From Erythrobacter sp. Alg231-14 (GTDB taxonomy: Bacteria; Pseudomonadota; Alphaproteobacteria; Sphingomonadales; Sphingomonadaceae): DNA of 64,000 nt. Position 1 is the first letter of the stretch; each line of letters opens with the position of its first letter. The position numbers were made by a program, and so were the translations under genes. Below are positions 19,901-28,885 of the stretch, piece by piece. Below the pieces are notes generated by a model. It did no database searches, was not told the DNA's origin, and saw only the letters and a program-made list of their open reading frames with translations. The stretch is taken from the NCBI RefSeq assembly GCF_900149685.1, contig NZ_LT702999.1, forward strand, positions 930,001 through 994,000. Direction: 5' to 3'.

Positions 19901-20107
19901 GTTGGGAGAAGGCGCGAGTTCTGCGAAAAATTGGCTCTGCGTAAAGCAATCCGACAGTTTCCGCTCGCTTCACCGCAAGTGAGCCACGGGGGGCGTACTC
20001 AATTCGAAATTAACAATGTTTGCTAGGACGGAATTAAGTCTTCGAGCGTGAATTTGGCTTCAACAGGGTCGCAGAACCGACATGAAACCAACAATATGGA
20101 GACGAAA

Positions 20108-20359
20108 ATGGCCTACCCCCGCGACATTTCGATCGCCGATGCCATCAAACGATATGGCCTACCCAAGAGCCACAAGGTTCATTGGTCAGCCACCCGCAAA
20201 GCGGACGTCGTCCGCGCCGTGCACGACCGCGCCATCAGCTTTCACGAAGCGCGCGATCGCTATCTATTGAGCCGCAGTGAATTTGAAGAATGGGAACGAG
20301 AATACAACGTAACCTCACGTGCAGGTATCAACCACATGCCTTCAATGGAAGACGCCTGA
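20108..20359 (+). CDS. DUF1153 protein, SciP-like
   Basis: The 83-aa protein has the core WSATRKADVVRAVHDRAISF, then HEARDRYLLSRSEFEEWE, which matches the DUF1153 pattern of Caulobacter SciP, the small helix-turn-helix protein that blocks CtrA-driven transcription. Compared with SciP it lacks the long N-terminal arm with the LPPP motif and ends soon after the helix-turn-helix. The start was chosen for GGAG seven bases upstream; an ATG four codons earlier is also possible. A regulatory or DNA-binding role is inferred. The 280 bases before it hold the terminator of the previous gene and no other gene. Confidence 0.75.
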   Translation: MAYPRDISIADAIKRYGLPKSHKVHWSATRKADVVRAVHDRAISFHEARDRYLLSRSEFEEWEREYNVTSRAGINHMPSMEDA

Positions 20360-20431
20360 CACAAGCATAAACTGAGGTACCCGCTGATCGGAGTGGTTCT
20401 AGCTCCCTCCTGCCCGACCGGTCTTACCGAC

Positions 20432-21124
20432 CTACTCTGGGGTCACTTCGATCAGCACTTCGTTGCGCCGGAAACGTCCTGGCACCATAGGCGAATCGTA
20501 GGACGCGTATTCGATTCCGCCAACCGCGATTAAATCCTGCGCGGCCACCCAATCGATCAACATCGCCTCCATAACCGCCCAATCGTTGTTTCGGGCCACG
20601 CCGCTGAATCGAACGGTCGCAACTTGTCGGGTGGGCACTTGGGTCAACGTGATATCTGATGGGGGTTTGGGCAATGTTTCCATCGTGAAACGCGCCGGCA
20701 TAACGAACCGCATGCGCCATTGGTCATCGCTCGTTTCTTGTTGAATAACGGGTGCCGTCATCGCGATCGCTTGATCCTGATCCACGATCTCTTGATCGAC
20801 GCGCTCTTGGATAACCGGCGCTGTCATGGCGATCCGTTCGCCGCCCGCGGGTCGGTCTTGGGCAAAGATATACGCAGCAAGCCGTCGAAAGCTCGCCCCG
20901 CTAGCGCGGCGGCGACTGCCGGTGTGGGTTACTTCCGCAACGATCATCGGCGCATATTTGCGCAGCTCAAAAGCGTCTTCGGATAGGACCACATCATAGG
21001 CCGGCTCTTCGCCGTCTCGTTCTGAACCGCTGCGATTTTGGCCATTCGCCAACACACTGCCGATCGCCGCGAGACCAATGCCCGCTACCATCCATTTGCC
21101 AATACCCATATCGCACGTCCTCAA
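20432..21124 (-). CDS. SOUL-family heme-binding protein
   Basis: The 230-aa protein begins with a single hydrophobic segment (WMVAGIGLAAIGSVLA), so it is probably exported or membrane-anchored, and continues with a SOUL domain: YDVVLSEDAFELRKYAP, the hallmark IAMTAPVIQ, WRMRFVMPARF and the C-terminal RRNEVLIEV. IAMTAPVIQ occurs twice about 24 residues apart. SOUL proteins bind heme or related tetrapyrroles; the physiological role in bacteria is poorly known. Confidence 0.88.
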   Translation of the reverse strand: MRTCDMGIGKWMVAGIGLAAIGSVLANGQNRSGSERDGEEPAYDVVLSEDAFELRKYAPMIVAEVTHTGSRRRASGASFRRLAAYIFAQDRPAGGERIAMTAPVIQERVDQEIVDQDQAIAMTAPVIQQETSDDQWRMRFVMPARFTMETLPKPPSDITLTQVPTRQVATVRFSGVARNNDWAVMEAMLIDWVAAQDLIAVGGIEYASYDSPMVPGRFRRNEVLIEVTPE

Positions 21125-21247
21125 TTGCTGTGTGGTATTAGCAATTACGCGCGCAATTGGTTCCCGGATGCAGCTGTCTTCAACATCATCAGGCGCACGA
21201 TGGCCGTCCGATTGTCGCGGTTTTTGGCGTTCTGGTGATCAGCCTTT

Positions 21248-22606
21248 CTAGGGCGCGTTCTTTTTGGCCGCCGCTTTCTTTTTCTTCATCGCGTCGTGGA
21301 AACGATCGGCCCACCCTTGTTTGACCGCCTGTTCGCTGCGGACCATGCGCAAATCACCGGCGCCGACATCACGGCTAACGGCGGAGCCCGCGGCGACAAT
21401 CGCATCGGCGCCGATCGTTACCGGCGCGATCAAGGCGGAATTAGACCCGATAAACGCGCGTTCTCCGATCACGGTTTGATACTTGAAATATCCATCGTAA
21501 TTGCACGTGATCGTGCCTGCACCGATATTCGCATCCGCACCGACGGTCGCATCGCCAATGTAGGAAAGGTGGCTCGCCTTTGCCCCTTTGCCCAGGGTCG
21601 CTTTCTTGATCTCAACAAAGTTGCCGACAAAACTGTTCTCTTCCAGAACAGCGCCCGGGCGCAGGCGAGCGAAGGGACCCACTTGGACGCCGGAAGAAAG
21701 GCTGGCGCCTTCCAGATGGGTGTAGGCCTTGATGTGGACCCCATCGGCGACAGTGACGCCGGGGCCAAAAACAACATGCGGTTCAACCGTGACATCGCGG
21801 CCCAACACCGTGTCGTGGCTAAAGAAAACAGTGTCGGGCGCCTTTAACGTCGCGCCGTCCGCCATCGCCGTTTCGCGGCGGGCGGCCTGCCATCGCTGCT
21901 CTGCCCCGGCCAATTCGGATCGGCTGTTGATGCCCGCCACTTCATCCGCATCGCATTCCACCACCACAACGCGATCACCGCGTGCAATGGCGCCGGTGGC
22001 GACATCGGGGAGGTAATATTCGCCCTGAGCATTGTTGTTGTCCACCGCGTCCAACAAAGGCCACATGTCGTCGGAATGCGCCACGATCAGGCCGGAATTG
22101 CACAGATTGACCGCGCGTTCCTCTGCGTTCGCATCTTTAAATTCCACCATCTTTGTCACTGTGCCATCTTCATCGGCAACAATGCGGCCATAGGCCAAAG
22201 GATCGTTGGGGCGGAAACCAAGAACCGCAACCTTCGCGCCGTCGTCCAACGCAGAGGTCAATTTGCGCACTGTTTCGGCGCGAACCATCGGCACATCACC
22301 AAATGTCACCAACACATTGCCGGTGAAGCCAGACAAGGCATCGCGCGCCTGCAATGCAGCATGGGCGGTACCATGTTGTGGATCTTGTAGCGCGCTGACG
22401 ACATCGCGCCCTTCGATTGCGGCATCGACTTGTTCCCGTCGGTCGCCGACCACGACAACGGTCCGTTGCGGGTTCAATTCGGCAAAGCTGTCCAACAAAT
22501 GCAGCAACATCGCTTTACCCGCGATCGGGTGCAGCACTTTGTGCAGGTCGCTTTTCATACGGGTGCCCTTACCCGCGGCAAGGATGATGGCGGCAAATTC
22601 GGTCAT
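21248..22606 (-). CDS. glmU: Bifunctional GlmU (GlcN-1-P acetyltransferase / GlcNAc-1-P uridyltransferase)
   Basis: The 452-aa protein makes UDP-GlcNAc for peptidoglycan and lipopolysaccharide. The N-terminal pyrophosphorylase domain has the signature LAAGKGTRMKSDLHKVLHP and QHGTAHA; the C-terminal half is a left-handed beta-helix with hexapeptide repeats and NFVEIKKATLGKGAKASHL, SYIGDATVGADANIGAGTIT, the acetyltransferase site. The tail is Lys/Ala rich. It is divergent from gph with 76 bases between the starts. Confidence 0.97.
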   Translation of the reverse strand: MTEFAAIILAAGKGTRMKSDLHKVLHPIAGKAMLLHLLDSFAELNPQRTVVVVGDRREQVDAAIEGRDVVSALQDPQHGTAHAALQARDALSGFTGNVLVTFGDVPMVRAETVRKLTSALDDGAKVAVLGFRPNDPLAYGRIVADEDGTVTKMVEFKDANAEERAVNLCNSGLIVAHSDDMWPLLDAVDNNNAQGEYYLPDVATGAIARGDRVVVVECDADEVAGINSRSELAGAEQRWQAARRETAMADGATLKAPDTVFFSHDTVLGRDVTVEPHVVFGPGVTVADGVHIKAYTHLEGASLSSGVQVGPFARLRPGAVLEENSFVGNFVEIKKATLGKGAKASHLSYIGDATVGADANIGAGTITCNYDGYFKYQTVIGERAFIGSNSALIAPVTIGADAIVAAGSAVSRDVGAGDLRMVRSEQAVKQGWADRFHDAMKKKKAAAKKNAP

Positions 22607-22682
22607 GGTGTTCCTTTAATTTGTTCGACCCTTGCCAGCAAATGCTTGCAGAATGAAGAACCTTGGCCCAACCGATGCATCC

Positions 22683-23366
22683 ATGACGGATTTTCCTTTT
22701 GATGCGGTCGGCTTTGACCTCGATGGCACCTTACTCGACACTTTTCGGGATTTGGGCGCTGCGGTGAACTATGCGCTTGAACAGGGCGGTTTCAAACCGG
22801 TTCCGGTCGGGACCAGCAAAGATTTGATCGGTGGCGGTGCCAAGATCATGCTGTCGCAAGCGATTGAGGCGCAAGGCGGTCTCCCCAAAGACGAATTCAA
22901 GGCGCTCTACAAAAAGATGCTGGCCTATTATTCCGAACACAATGCGGTGCATTCAGCCCCATACCCCCATGCTCGCGAAGCGGTCGCCGAATTGAAATCG
23001 CGCGGGGTTAAAGTCGCGGTCGTCACGAACAAATTTGAAGACTTCGCCCGGTCCATTCTAACCCAGATCGATTTTATCGAGCCGTTCGAAACGGTGATCG
23101 GTGGCGATTCCATGGGTAAGAACGCGGATGGCCAATACCTTTCAAAGCCGCACCCCGATCCCTTGATAGAGGCGCGCGCGCGATGCGGAGGCGGCACATT
23201 CGCGTTTGTCGGTGACAGCACTTACGACGTCAGAGCAGCGCGCGCAGCGGGCGTCCCAGTGATTGCCGCGGCCTATGGCTATTGTGACAAGCCCCCGCAT
23301 GAATTGGGCGGAGACGCGGTGATTGATTCGCTCGACGGGCTTATTTCTGCCTTAGAAGGCCTTTAA
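22683..23366 (+). CDS. gph: Phosphoglycolate phosphatase (HAD superfamily)
   Basis: The 227-aa protein has HAD motif I (GFDLDGTLLDT), motif II near VAVVTNKFED, and motif III/IV (KPHPDPL, FVGDSTYDVRAARAAGVPVI). It matches Gph, which removes 2-phosphoglycolate formed during repair of DNA 3'-phosphoglycolate ends. The start was placed at the ATG just before the first motif; the longer upstream frame lacks conservation. Divergent from glmU. Confidence 0.9.
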   Translation: MTDFPFDAVGFDLDGTLLDTFRDLGAAVNYALEQGGFKPVPVGTSKDLIGGGAKIMLSQAIEAQGGLPKDEFKALYKKMLAYYSEHNAVHSAPYPHAREAVAELKSRGVKVAVVTNKFEDFARSILTQIDFIEPFETVIGGDSMGKNADGQYLSKPHPDPLIEARARCGGGTFAFVGDSTYDVRAARAAGVPVIAAAYGYCDKPPHELGGDAVIDSLDGLISALEGL

Positions 23367-23513
23367 CCGCTTACCTGCCCCTACGGCATGGCGGTAAGAC
23401 ACATCCCGCTGTTGCAACGCAGCAGAGAAAGTGTCACCCAGCGCCCACATATTGACGTTTCCGTAAACGGGATACGCATCAAAAGAACAAACAGACGGAA
23501 AGGATAACACCCC

Positions 23514-24443
23514 ATGAGCATCTCCTTTAAAGACAAAGTCGCCATCGTCACTGGTGCCGGCGGCGGCCTTGGCCGGGCTTATGCCATCGAATTGGCAAAG
23601 CGCGGCGCGAAAGTTGTCGTGAACGATCTTGGCGGTGCCCGTGATGGCACTGGCACATCCGACGCCGCAGCAGAAGTCGTGGCCGAAATCGAAAAAGCCG
23701 GCGGCGAAGCGATCGCAAACGGCGGCAGCGTTACCGAATACGACCAAATGGAAAAGATGGTCGCCGACACCAAGCAAAAATGGGGCGGCGTGCACGTTCT
23801 CATCAACAACGCTGGTATTCTACGCGATAAGACATTCCACAAAATGACCCCGGACGATTTTGAACTCGTTCTTAAAGTTCACCTGACCGGTTCAGCTTTT
23901 GTCACCAAGGCATGCTGGGAAACCTTCCGTGAGCAAGCCTATGGCCGCGTTCTTATGACCGCTTCGTCCACCGGCCTGTTCGGCAACTTTGGCCAAGCCA
24001 ACTATGGCGCGGCGAAATTGGGCCTCGCTGGATTGACCAAAACGCTTCAACTCGAAGGCGCAAAGTACAACATCCGTTGCAACTCTTTGTCACCAGTGGC
24101 CGGCACGCGCATGACCGAAGACCTCTTCCCAGAAGAAGCCTTCAAATTGTTCGCACCGGAAAATGTGGTTCCTGCTGCGCTTTACCTCGTCAGCGAAGAC
24201 AGCCCGACCAACGCCATCGTTGGCGCCGGCGCAGGCGGTTTCCACTCTTCATGGACCGTCATGAACGACGCTGTGTGGCTCACCGATGAAGAGCGCACCG
24301 TTGAAGGTTTTGCTGACCGTTGGGATGACATCAATTCCTTCAGCAACCTCGTCGCTCCTCAATCGGGCAGCGAGCAATCGGGCAACATCTTGAAAGCGAT
24401 GCAAAAAGTCACCGGCACTGGCCCGGGAAGCGCGCGCGGATAA
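23514..24443 (+). CDS. Short-chain dehydrogenase, multifunctional-enzyme (HSD17B4-like) type
   Basis: The 309-aa protein is a classical [15 protein letters not shown] (NAD-binding), NNAGILRD, the catalytic Ser in [10 protein letters not shown] and YGAAK. The N-terminal wording and the insert [14 protein letters not shown] are typical of the 3-hydroxyacyl-CoA dehydrogenase domain of peroxisomal multifunctional enzyme 2 (HSD17B4), and the C-terminal extension (residues 230-309) is also of that type. It probably oxidises a 3-hydroxyacyl-CoA in fatty acid or steroid breakdown. A GGATAAC precedes the ATG. Confidence 0.9.
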   Translation: MSISFKDKVAIVTGAGGGLGRAYAIELAKRGAKVVVNDLGGARDGTGTSDAAAEVVAEIEKAGGEAIANGGSVTEYDQMEKMVADTKQKWGGVHVLINNAGILRDKTFHKMTPDDFELVLKVHLTGSAFVTKACWETFREQAYGRVLMTASSTGLFGNFGQANYGAAKLGLAGLTKTLQLEGAKYNIRCNSLSPVAGTRMTEDLFPEEAFKLFAPENVVPAALYLVSEDSPTNAIVGAGAGGFHSSWTVMNDAVWLTDEERTVEGFADRWDDINSFSNLVAPQSGSEQSGNILKAMQKVTGTGPGSARG

Positions 24444-24468
24444 CCGCGCGTTATGCGATAGTTTGGCT

Positions 24469-24882
24469 ATGTCAGAATATTGGCTAGCAGCCGCATTTGG
24501 AGCGGGCAGCGGGGGACTGTTGCTCGCTCTTTTTGCAAGATGGCCGGCGAAAGCGCTTGCGATGCAAGGGTTTATCGCGCTCTGTGCGATGCTGTCGATT
24601 TACATTGGGGCGCGCCTCGTGACGGGGTCATTGGGAGCTGTTGCGCTTGAAACGGTCATTGCGTTTACCGTTTTGGGCCTGACTCAATTTGCCATGACAA
24701 AATGGCTGCCCAGCATCGGCATCGCGATCTTCTTTCATGGCATGTATGATGCCGTGTGGGGTCCGCATACCGGGGTTGCTGATTGGTACCCTCCACTATG
24801 CGCGGGCTTTGATGGGGTGGTTGGATTGGGTCTGCTGATCATCCTTTTGCGCAAACAACGCACTTCAAAGACTCCACCCTAA
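24469..24882 (+). CDS. Small integral membrane protein
   Basis: The 137-aa protein has four predicted membrane helices (starting MSEYWLAAAFGAGSGGLLLAL) and the polar motif FFHGMYDAVWGPHTGVADWYPP between helices 3 and 4. A His-Gly-x-x-Asp loop of this kind occurs in a small family of uncharacterised bacterial membrane proteins, possibly DUF6010, but I am not sure. It begins 25 bases after the SDR gene and could be read through from it. Confidence 0.6.
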   Translation: MSEYWLAAAFGAGSGGLLLALFARWPAKALAMQGFIALCAMLSIYIGARLVTGSLGAVALETVIAFTVLGLTQFAMTKWLPSIGIAIFFHGMYDAVWGPHTGVADWYPPLCAGFDGVVGLGLLIILLRKQRTSKTPP

Positions 24883-25045
24883 ACAAGGTTTACGGCATCG
24901 ATGCGTCCGCGCACATTGCCGTTATTACAGAGGCTTGCGCACAAAACTGTCGCACAACATGCTTGCAATTTGGCCGCTCTTGCGCAGAATTGCGTTGGGG
25001 TCGTTTGCCTGTGTAGTGAGCGGACGGACACTGGGGGCTGTTGAC

Positions 25046-25687
25046 ATGAAAGCTGATAATTTGCGCATTCCTGCGCTTGCCGTGACCATTTTTGGGTGGG
25101 TCGTGGTTGTTGCGACAGGAATCGCGGCGTTTTTCAACGCGGTTTGGTTGGTGGCCTACACACAGCTCGCCGAATCTCCTTGGATGGCCGTAACATCCGG
25201 CTTCGCAGCCGCGATCGGCTGGCTTGCGTTCTTACCGTCAATCATCGCGGTGTTGGTGTGGATATATCTGGCGCATTCAAACCTGCACAAAGCGGGGCTG
25301 AATGGTCTCAATTACGCGCCTGCTTGGGCAACGCTCAGTATACTCGTCCCTATTGCCAACCTATTTGTACCGTTCCGCGCCATGCGGGAATTGGCCAATC
25401 GCAGCACCGGTGAGCCTGAGGAATTGGCCGAGGCCGATGTCCAAGACGTCTTTTCATGGTGGGGATGCTGGTTGGGATCGATGTTGATCGGAACGTTCCT
25501 GGCTTACACGACTTTGGTTGAGGTCACCCCCGGCCTTTATATAACCACGCCGTTCTGGGGGACCTTGGTCTTGGTAATATGCGGCAATTTGTTGACAAGC
25601 GGCGCAGCGTTTTTCCTAATCCGAACGGTCAAAATGGTCACCGTCGGACAAAAAGAGGGCGTCACCGATTTGGGCACATTTGAGTAG
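25046..25687 (+). CDS. DUF4328 membrane protein
   Basis: The 213-aa protein has about five membrane helices and the DUF4328 pattern: VWIYLAHSNLHKAGL after helix 2, then APAWATLSILVPIANLFVPFRAMRELANRS. A longer version starting at 24935 is possible, but the added N-terminus is not conserved in appearance and GGGGG stands nine bases before this ATG. Function unknown; family members occur in many bacteria. Confidence 0.75.
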   Translation: MKADNLRIPALAVTIFGWVVVVATGIAAFFNAVWLVAYTQLAESPWMAVTSGFAAAIGWLAFLPSIIAVLVWIYLAHSNLHKAGLNGLNYAPAWATLSILVPIANLFVPFRAMRELANRSTGEPEELAEADVQDVFSWWGCWLGSMLIGTFLAYTTLVEVTPGLYITTPFWGTLVLVICGNLLTSGAAFFLIRTVKMVTVGQKEGVTDLGTFE

Positions 25688-25749
25688 CCCGCCCCGGCGT
25701 GTACAGGTTACGCAGTGGGCGGAGAAAACTCCACCGGTTGCACGGCGTA

Positions 25750-25778
25750 TTGACACAGTAATACACCTAACCTAGTTT
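25750..25778 (+). promoter_or_regulatory. Possible sigma-70 promoter
   Basis: A perfect -35 TTGACA (25750-25755) is followed after 17 bases by TAGTTT (25773-25778), a weak -10. It lies 26 bases before the next start codon. Confidence 0.35.
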
Positions 25779-25803
25779 CTCCCGCAATCTGGGAGAGACC
25801 ACG

Positions 25804-26985
25804 ATGTACAGCGAAGACGATATCAATTCCGCCGTTGCCGCAGGGGCGTTGAGCGCGGAGGCCGCATCCGGTTTCCGCAGTCATATGAGTAAAGTCCGCG
25901 ATATGCCGCGCGGATCGGAAGAAAACTTTCGCCTCATCAACAGCTTCAATGACATTTTCGTCAGCATTGGCGTAATCATTTTGCTGGTCGCCGTTGGCGC
26001 GATTGGCCAGGCGATTGCCGGTATGATCGCCCCAGTGGAATCGTATTTTGAGTTCTACGAACGGGTCGGTACCCCATCCCAAGCGGAATCAGAGGCCCGC
26101 AACGCGGCTGAATGGTTGAACGAAGTATGGAGCATGGCGTTTGCAGGATTGTTCGTCGCTGCGACTGCCTGGCCGTTGACTGAATTTTTCACTCGCAAAC
26201 GTCGGATGGCACTACCCTCAATCATATTGCTTCTCGCCTTTGTTGGTGGTGTTTTCTTCACCGTGACCGGTGTGGGAATGACTTTGGCATTGGACGGCAA
26301 TGACACCGTTGGCGCTGTGATGATCTCCCTAGCGGCATTGGTTGCTGCCGGGGCAGCTTATATCCACTGGCGTCGTTTCATGGTGCCTATCACCGTCGCA
26401 GCGGGTGCTGCGGGGATTGCAGGTACCATTGTCGGATTGATTATTGCAGCCATTGGCCCTGAGAGCATCGAAGCTGAGGTTGTCCTTGGCCTCGTCTTTG
26501 TCGCCGGTCTGTGTGTTTGGGCGTTTGCCATGCGTTGGGACATTTCAGATCGTGAACGCATCACCCGGCGTAGCGATGTCGCATTCTGGCTCCACCTTTT
26601 AGCAGCCCCGATGATCGCGCACCCAATCTTTGCGCTGCTCGGTGTGACCGAAGGCGACAATTTGGGAGTTGGAGCGGCGATTGGCGTTCTGGCGGTCTAT
26701 GTTGGATTTGGTCTTGTCGCCTTGGCGATTGATCGCCGCGCATTGTTGGTTTCGGCTTTGGTCTATGTGCTCTTCGCGCTCACATTCTTGTTCCGTGAAT
26801 TTGGCGCGGTTGAATTGGGCTTTGCACTAACCGCGCTGGTCATCGGCTCTGCGCTGCTTAGCCTGTCGGCGTTCTGGCAACCCATCCGTCGAACAGTTGT
26901 GGGGGCGCTACCGGACACAATCCGAGCGAAATTGCCTGCCACCGAAGATACGATTCCCCAAGCGGCTGAACCAACGCCAGCCTAA
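25804..26985 (+). CDS. Polytopic membrane protein of unknown function
   Basis: The 393-aa protein has a short helical N-terminus (MYSEDDINSAVAAGALSAEAASGF, reminiscent of the start of DUF2157 proteins) followed by about ten membrane helices arranged in pairs. There is no recognisable transporter motif. GGGAGAGACC precedes the ATG. The C-terminus is a short Pro/Glu-rich tail. I list DUF2157 as a possibility only. Confidence 0.65.
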   Translation: MYSEDDINSAVAAGALSAEAASGFRSHMSKVRDMPRGSEENFRLINSFNDIFVSIGVIILLVAVGAIGQAIAGMIAPVESYFEFYERVGTPSQAESEARNAAEWLNEVWSMAFAGLFVAATAWPLTEFFTRKRRMALPSIILLLAFVGGVFFTVTGVGMTLALDGNDTVGAVMISLAALVAAGAAYIHWRRFMVPITVAAGAAGIAGTIVGLIIAAIGPESIEAEVVLGLVFVAGLCVWAFAMRWDISDRERITRRSDVAFWLHLLAAPMIAHPIFALLGVTEGDNLGVGAAIGVLAVYVGFGLVALAIDRRALLVSALVYVLFALTFLFREFGAVELGFALTALVIGSALLSLSAFWQPIRRTVVGALPDTIRAKLPATEDTIPQAAEPTPA

Positions 26986-27027
26986 GGGTAAGATTGGATT
27001 GATGTGCTTACGCGGTCGGTTGATTTA

Positions 27028-27426
27028 TCAATCGACCGCTTTGACCAATTTGCGTTCCATCGGCGCAAGGACATTGGCAAGATCGGACCCTCGTTTCAGA
27101 ACCTGACCGTGTTCACCAAATAGGGTGTACATGCCCTGCCGATTTCTCAGAGACGGGCGTTTTTCGACCCGAGCATTGGGACGTTCGGCGGTGCGGCGAA
27201 ACGCTGCAAAGCTGGCGGCGTTCTTATCAAAATCCATCGCGTAATCGCGCCATTCCCCAGCTGCGACCATACGGCCATAAAGATCGAGAATGCGTTGCAG
27301 CTCTTGGCGTTCGAACCCAACCTGTGCGGGCGCGTGACCGGGAAAGGACAGCACCTGCCCTGCTCTGCCAGATCGGTTGGCAGCGCCATTGCCGGGCCCT
27401 TTGTTGGCCCCGTTCGATCCGCTCAT
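27028..27426 (-). CDS. DUF2794 protein
   Basis: The 132-aa protein matches DUF2794, a family almost confined to alphaproteobacteria: FERQELQRILDLYGRMVAAGEWRDYAMDF, FAAFRRTAERPNARVEKRP, then GMYTLFGEHGQVLKRGSDL. Function unknown; a soluble cytoplasmic protein. Its ATG shares one base with the cysE stop, so the two are translationally coupled. Confidence 0.88.
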   Translation of the reverse strand: MSGSNGANKGPGNGAANRSGRAGQVLSFPGHAPAQVGFERQELQRILDLYGRMVAAGEWRDYAMDFDKNAASFAAFRRTAERPNARVEKRPSLRNRQGMYTLFGEHGQVLKRGSDLANVLAPMERKLVKAVD

Positions 27427-28175
27427 CAGGCGCCTGTCCCGCTCTTCTTCGTCAGATCAAGCGAGGCTTGTGCCGGTTCTTGCGATGGGCCGGTCGACGC
27501 GGCGCGTGATGCAGCCTTTATCTCGACAATCTCAGCGCGCAATTGCGCCAATTCGCCTTCGAGTTTTTCGATGCAATCGATGCGATTGCCGTCGGCGTCT
27601 TCACAATCCGGCGTTGTGCCGTATGGGATGAATTCTTTGATCCATTCTTCGGCTGGCACCAATGTCGAACGAGCTTTGAAGCCGACCATGGTCGCGCCGC
27701 TTGGCACATCTTCCATAACCACGGCATTGGCACCGATCCGGGCGCGTTCACCCATCGTGATTGGGCCGATAATCTGCGCACCCGAACCAACGATCACATT
27801 GTCTTCCAATGTCGGGTGACGTTTGCCGCCTTCCCCGTTGGTCGGGTTGGTTCCGCCCAATGTGACGCATTGATAAATAGTGACATTGTCGCCGATCTCG
27901 GCCGTTTCCCCGATCACCGTAAAACCATGGTCGATGAAGAAATTTTTGCCGATCTTTGCGCCGGGATGAATATCGATTGCTGTCAACAAACGGCTCAAAT
28001 GATTGATAAACCGCGCGATAAAGAACATTTTCGCGTTGAAAAACCAATGCGCCATTCGATGGAAGCCCAGCGCCAAAACGCCAGGATAAAGCAAGATTTC
28101 CCAGCGTGACCGCGGCGCGGGATCGCGCGCCTTGATGGAATCCAGATAGCCGGTCAGCCGTTCGAACATTTTCAA
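27426..28175 (-). CDS. cysE: Serine O-acetyltransferase
   Basis: The 249-aa protein is a short-form (EpsC-like) CysE that makes O-acetylserine for cysteine synthesis. The N-terminal helical part ends at about residue 65; then comes the left-handed beta-helix with DIHPGAKIGKNFFIDHG, TVIGETAEIGDNVTIYQCVTLGG and KRHPTLEDNVIVGSGAQIIG. The C-terminal 60 residues form a coiled coil and an Ala/Lys-rich tail beyond the catalytic domain. Upstream of and coupled to the DUF2794 gene. Confidence 0.93.
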   Translation of the reverse strand: MKMFERLTGYLDSIKARDPAPRSRWEILLYPGVLALGFHRMAHWFFNAKMFFIARFINHLSRLLTAIDIHPGAKIGKNFFIDHGFTVIGETAEIGDNVTIYQCVTLGGTNPTNGEGGKRHPTLEDNVIVGSGAQIIGPITMGERARIGANAVVMEDVPSGATMVGFKARSTLVPAEEWIKEFIPYGTTPDCEDADGNRIDCIEKLEGELAQLRAEIVEIKAASRAASTGPSQEPAQASLDLTKKSGTGA

Positions 28176-28223
28176 ATTCTCCCACCAAATCCGGTGAATT
28201 GCAAATCTGAGCGTATAGGGCCG

Positions 28224-28877
28224 CTACAAAAGCTTGCTCTGCTCTGGCCCTTGAACCGCTTCCAAAGCCGCTCTCCACACTGACATGGTGGCAGGCGCCT
28301 GTCGTTCAAGGCTGATGCGATCAATCGCTTCGACAAGGGCTTCCAAACTTGCGAAGCTGCGCACAGTGCGCGGAACCAGATAATCGGCTGCCCCTTCGGC
28401 CAAAGAAAGGCCCCTTGCCTCTGCATGACTTTCAATCAAAGACGCGGCCATCGCATCATCGGGTTCATCAATCGCAAGATGCAGCGATCCGCCCAATCGG
28501 GATTTAAGATCGGGAAGAGAGATTTCCCACGGCGTCTTATCCGCGATCAACAACAATGCCCTATCCCCGCGCGAACCACCTTTTTGCACAGCGTTCCATC
28601 GGTGAAACACGTCTGCCTCTTCCAATGCATCCGCGCCGTCGATCACATCGATTCCCTCCGACGCGGCCCATCGCCCTATCAATGATTTTCCGGATCGCGG
28701 CGGCCCGGTTAGGATCGCGGTGTGAAACGGCCAAGATTCCGGCGTGCGCAGGGCGTCGATAACACCAGCATTGGCGCCGCCGATCACTATGCGGCGCGCA
28801 CCATTCGTGCCGCCTGGTGCCAATGGCAAGGCCGTCTGAACCGGATTGGATTGACCAGAATTAGGCATGCGCGACAC
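28224..28877 (-). CDS. hdaA: HdaA, DnaA-inactivating AAA protein
   Basis: The 217-aa protein resembles the alphaproteobacterial Hda proteins that promote DnaA-ATP hydrolysis with the beta clamp. A clamp-binding type segment (QTALPL) lies near the N-terminus, the P-loop is TGPPRSGKSLI (about residue 57), LLLIADKTPWEISLPDLKSRL is the sensor 1 region and the C-terminal LVPRTVRSFASLEALVEAID is the lid. It is 48 bases upstream of cysE on the same strand, and the DUF2066-like gene lies just before it. Confidence 0.87.
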   Translation of the reverse strand: MSRMPNSGQSNPVQTALPLAPGGTNGARRIVIGGANAGVIDALRTPESWPFHTAILTGPPRSGKSLIGRWAASEGIDVIDGADALEEADVFHRWNAVQKGGSRGDRALLLIADKTPWEISLPDLKSRLGGSLHLAIDEPDDAMAASLIESHAEARGLSLAEGAADYLVPRTVRSFASLEALVEAIDRISLERQAPATMSVWRAALEAVQGPEQSKLL

Positions 28878-28885
28878 GCCCGACT

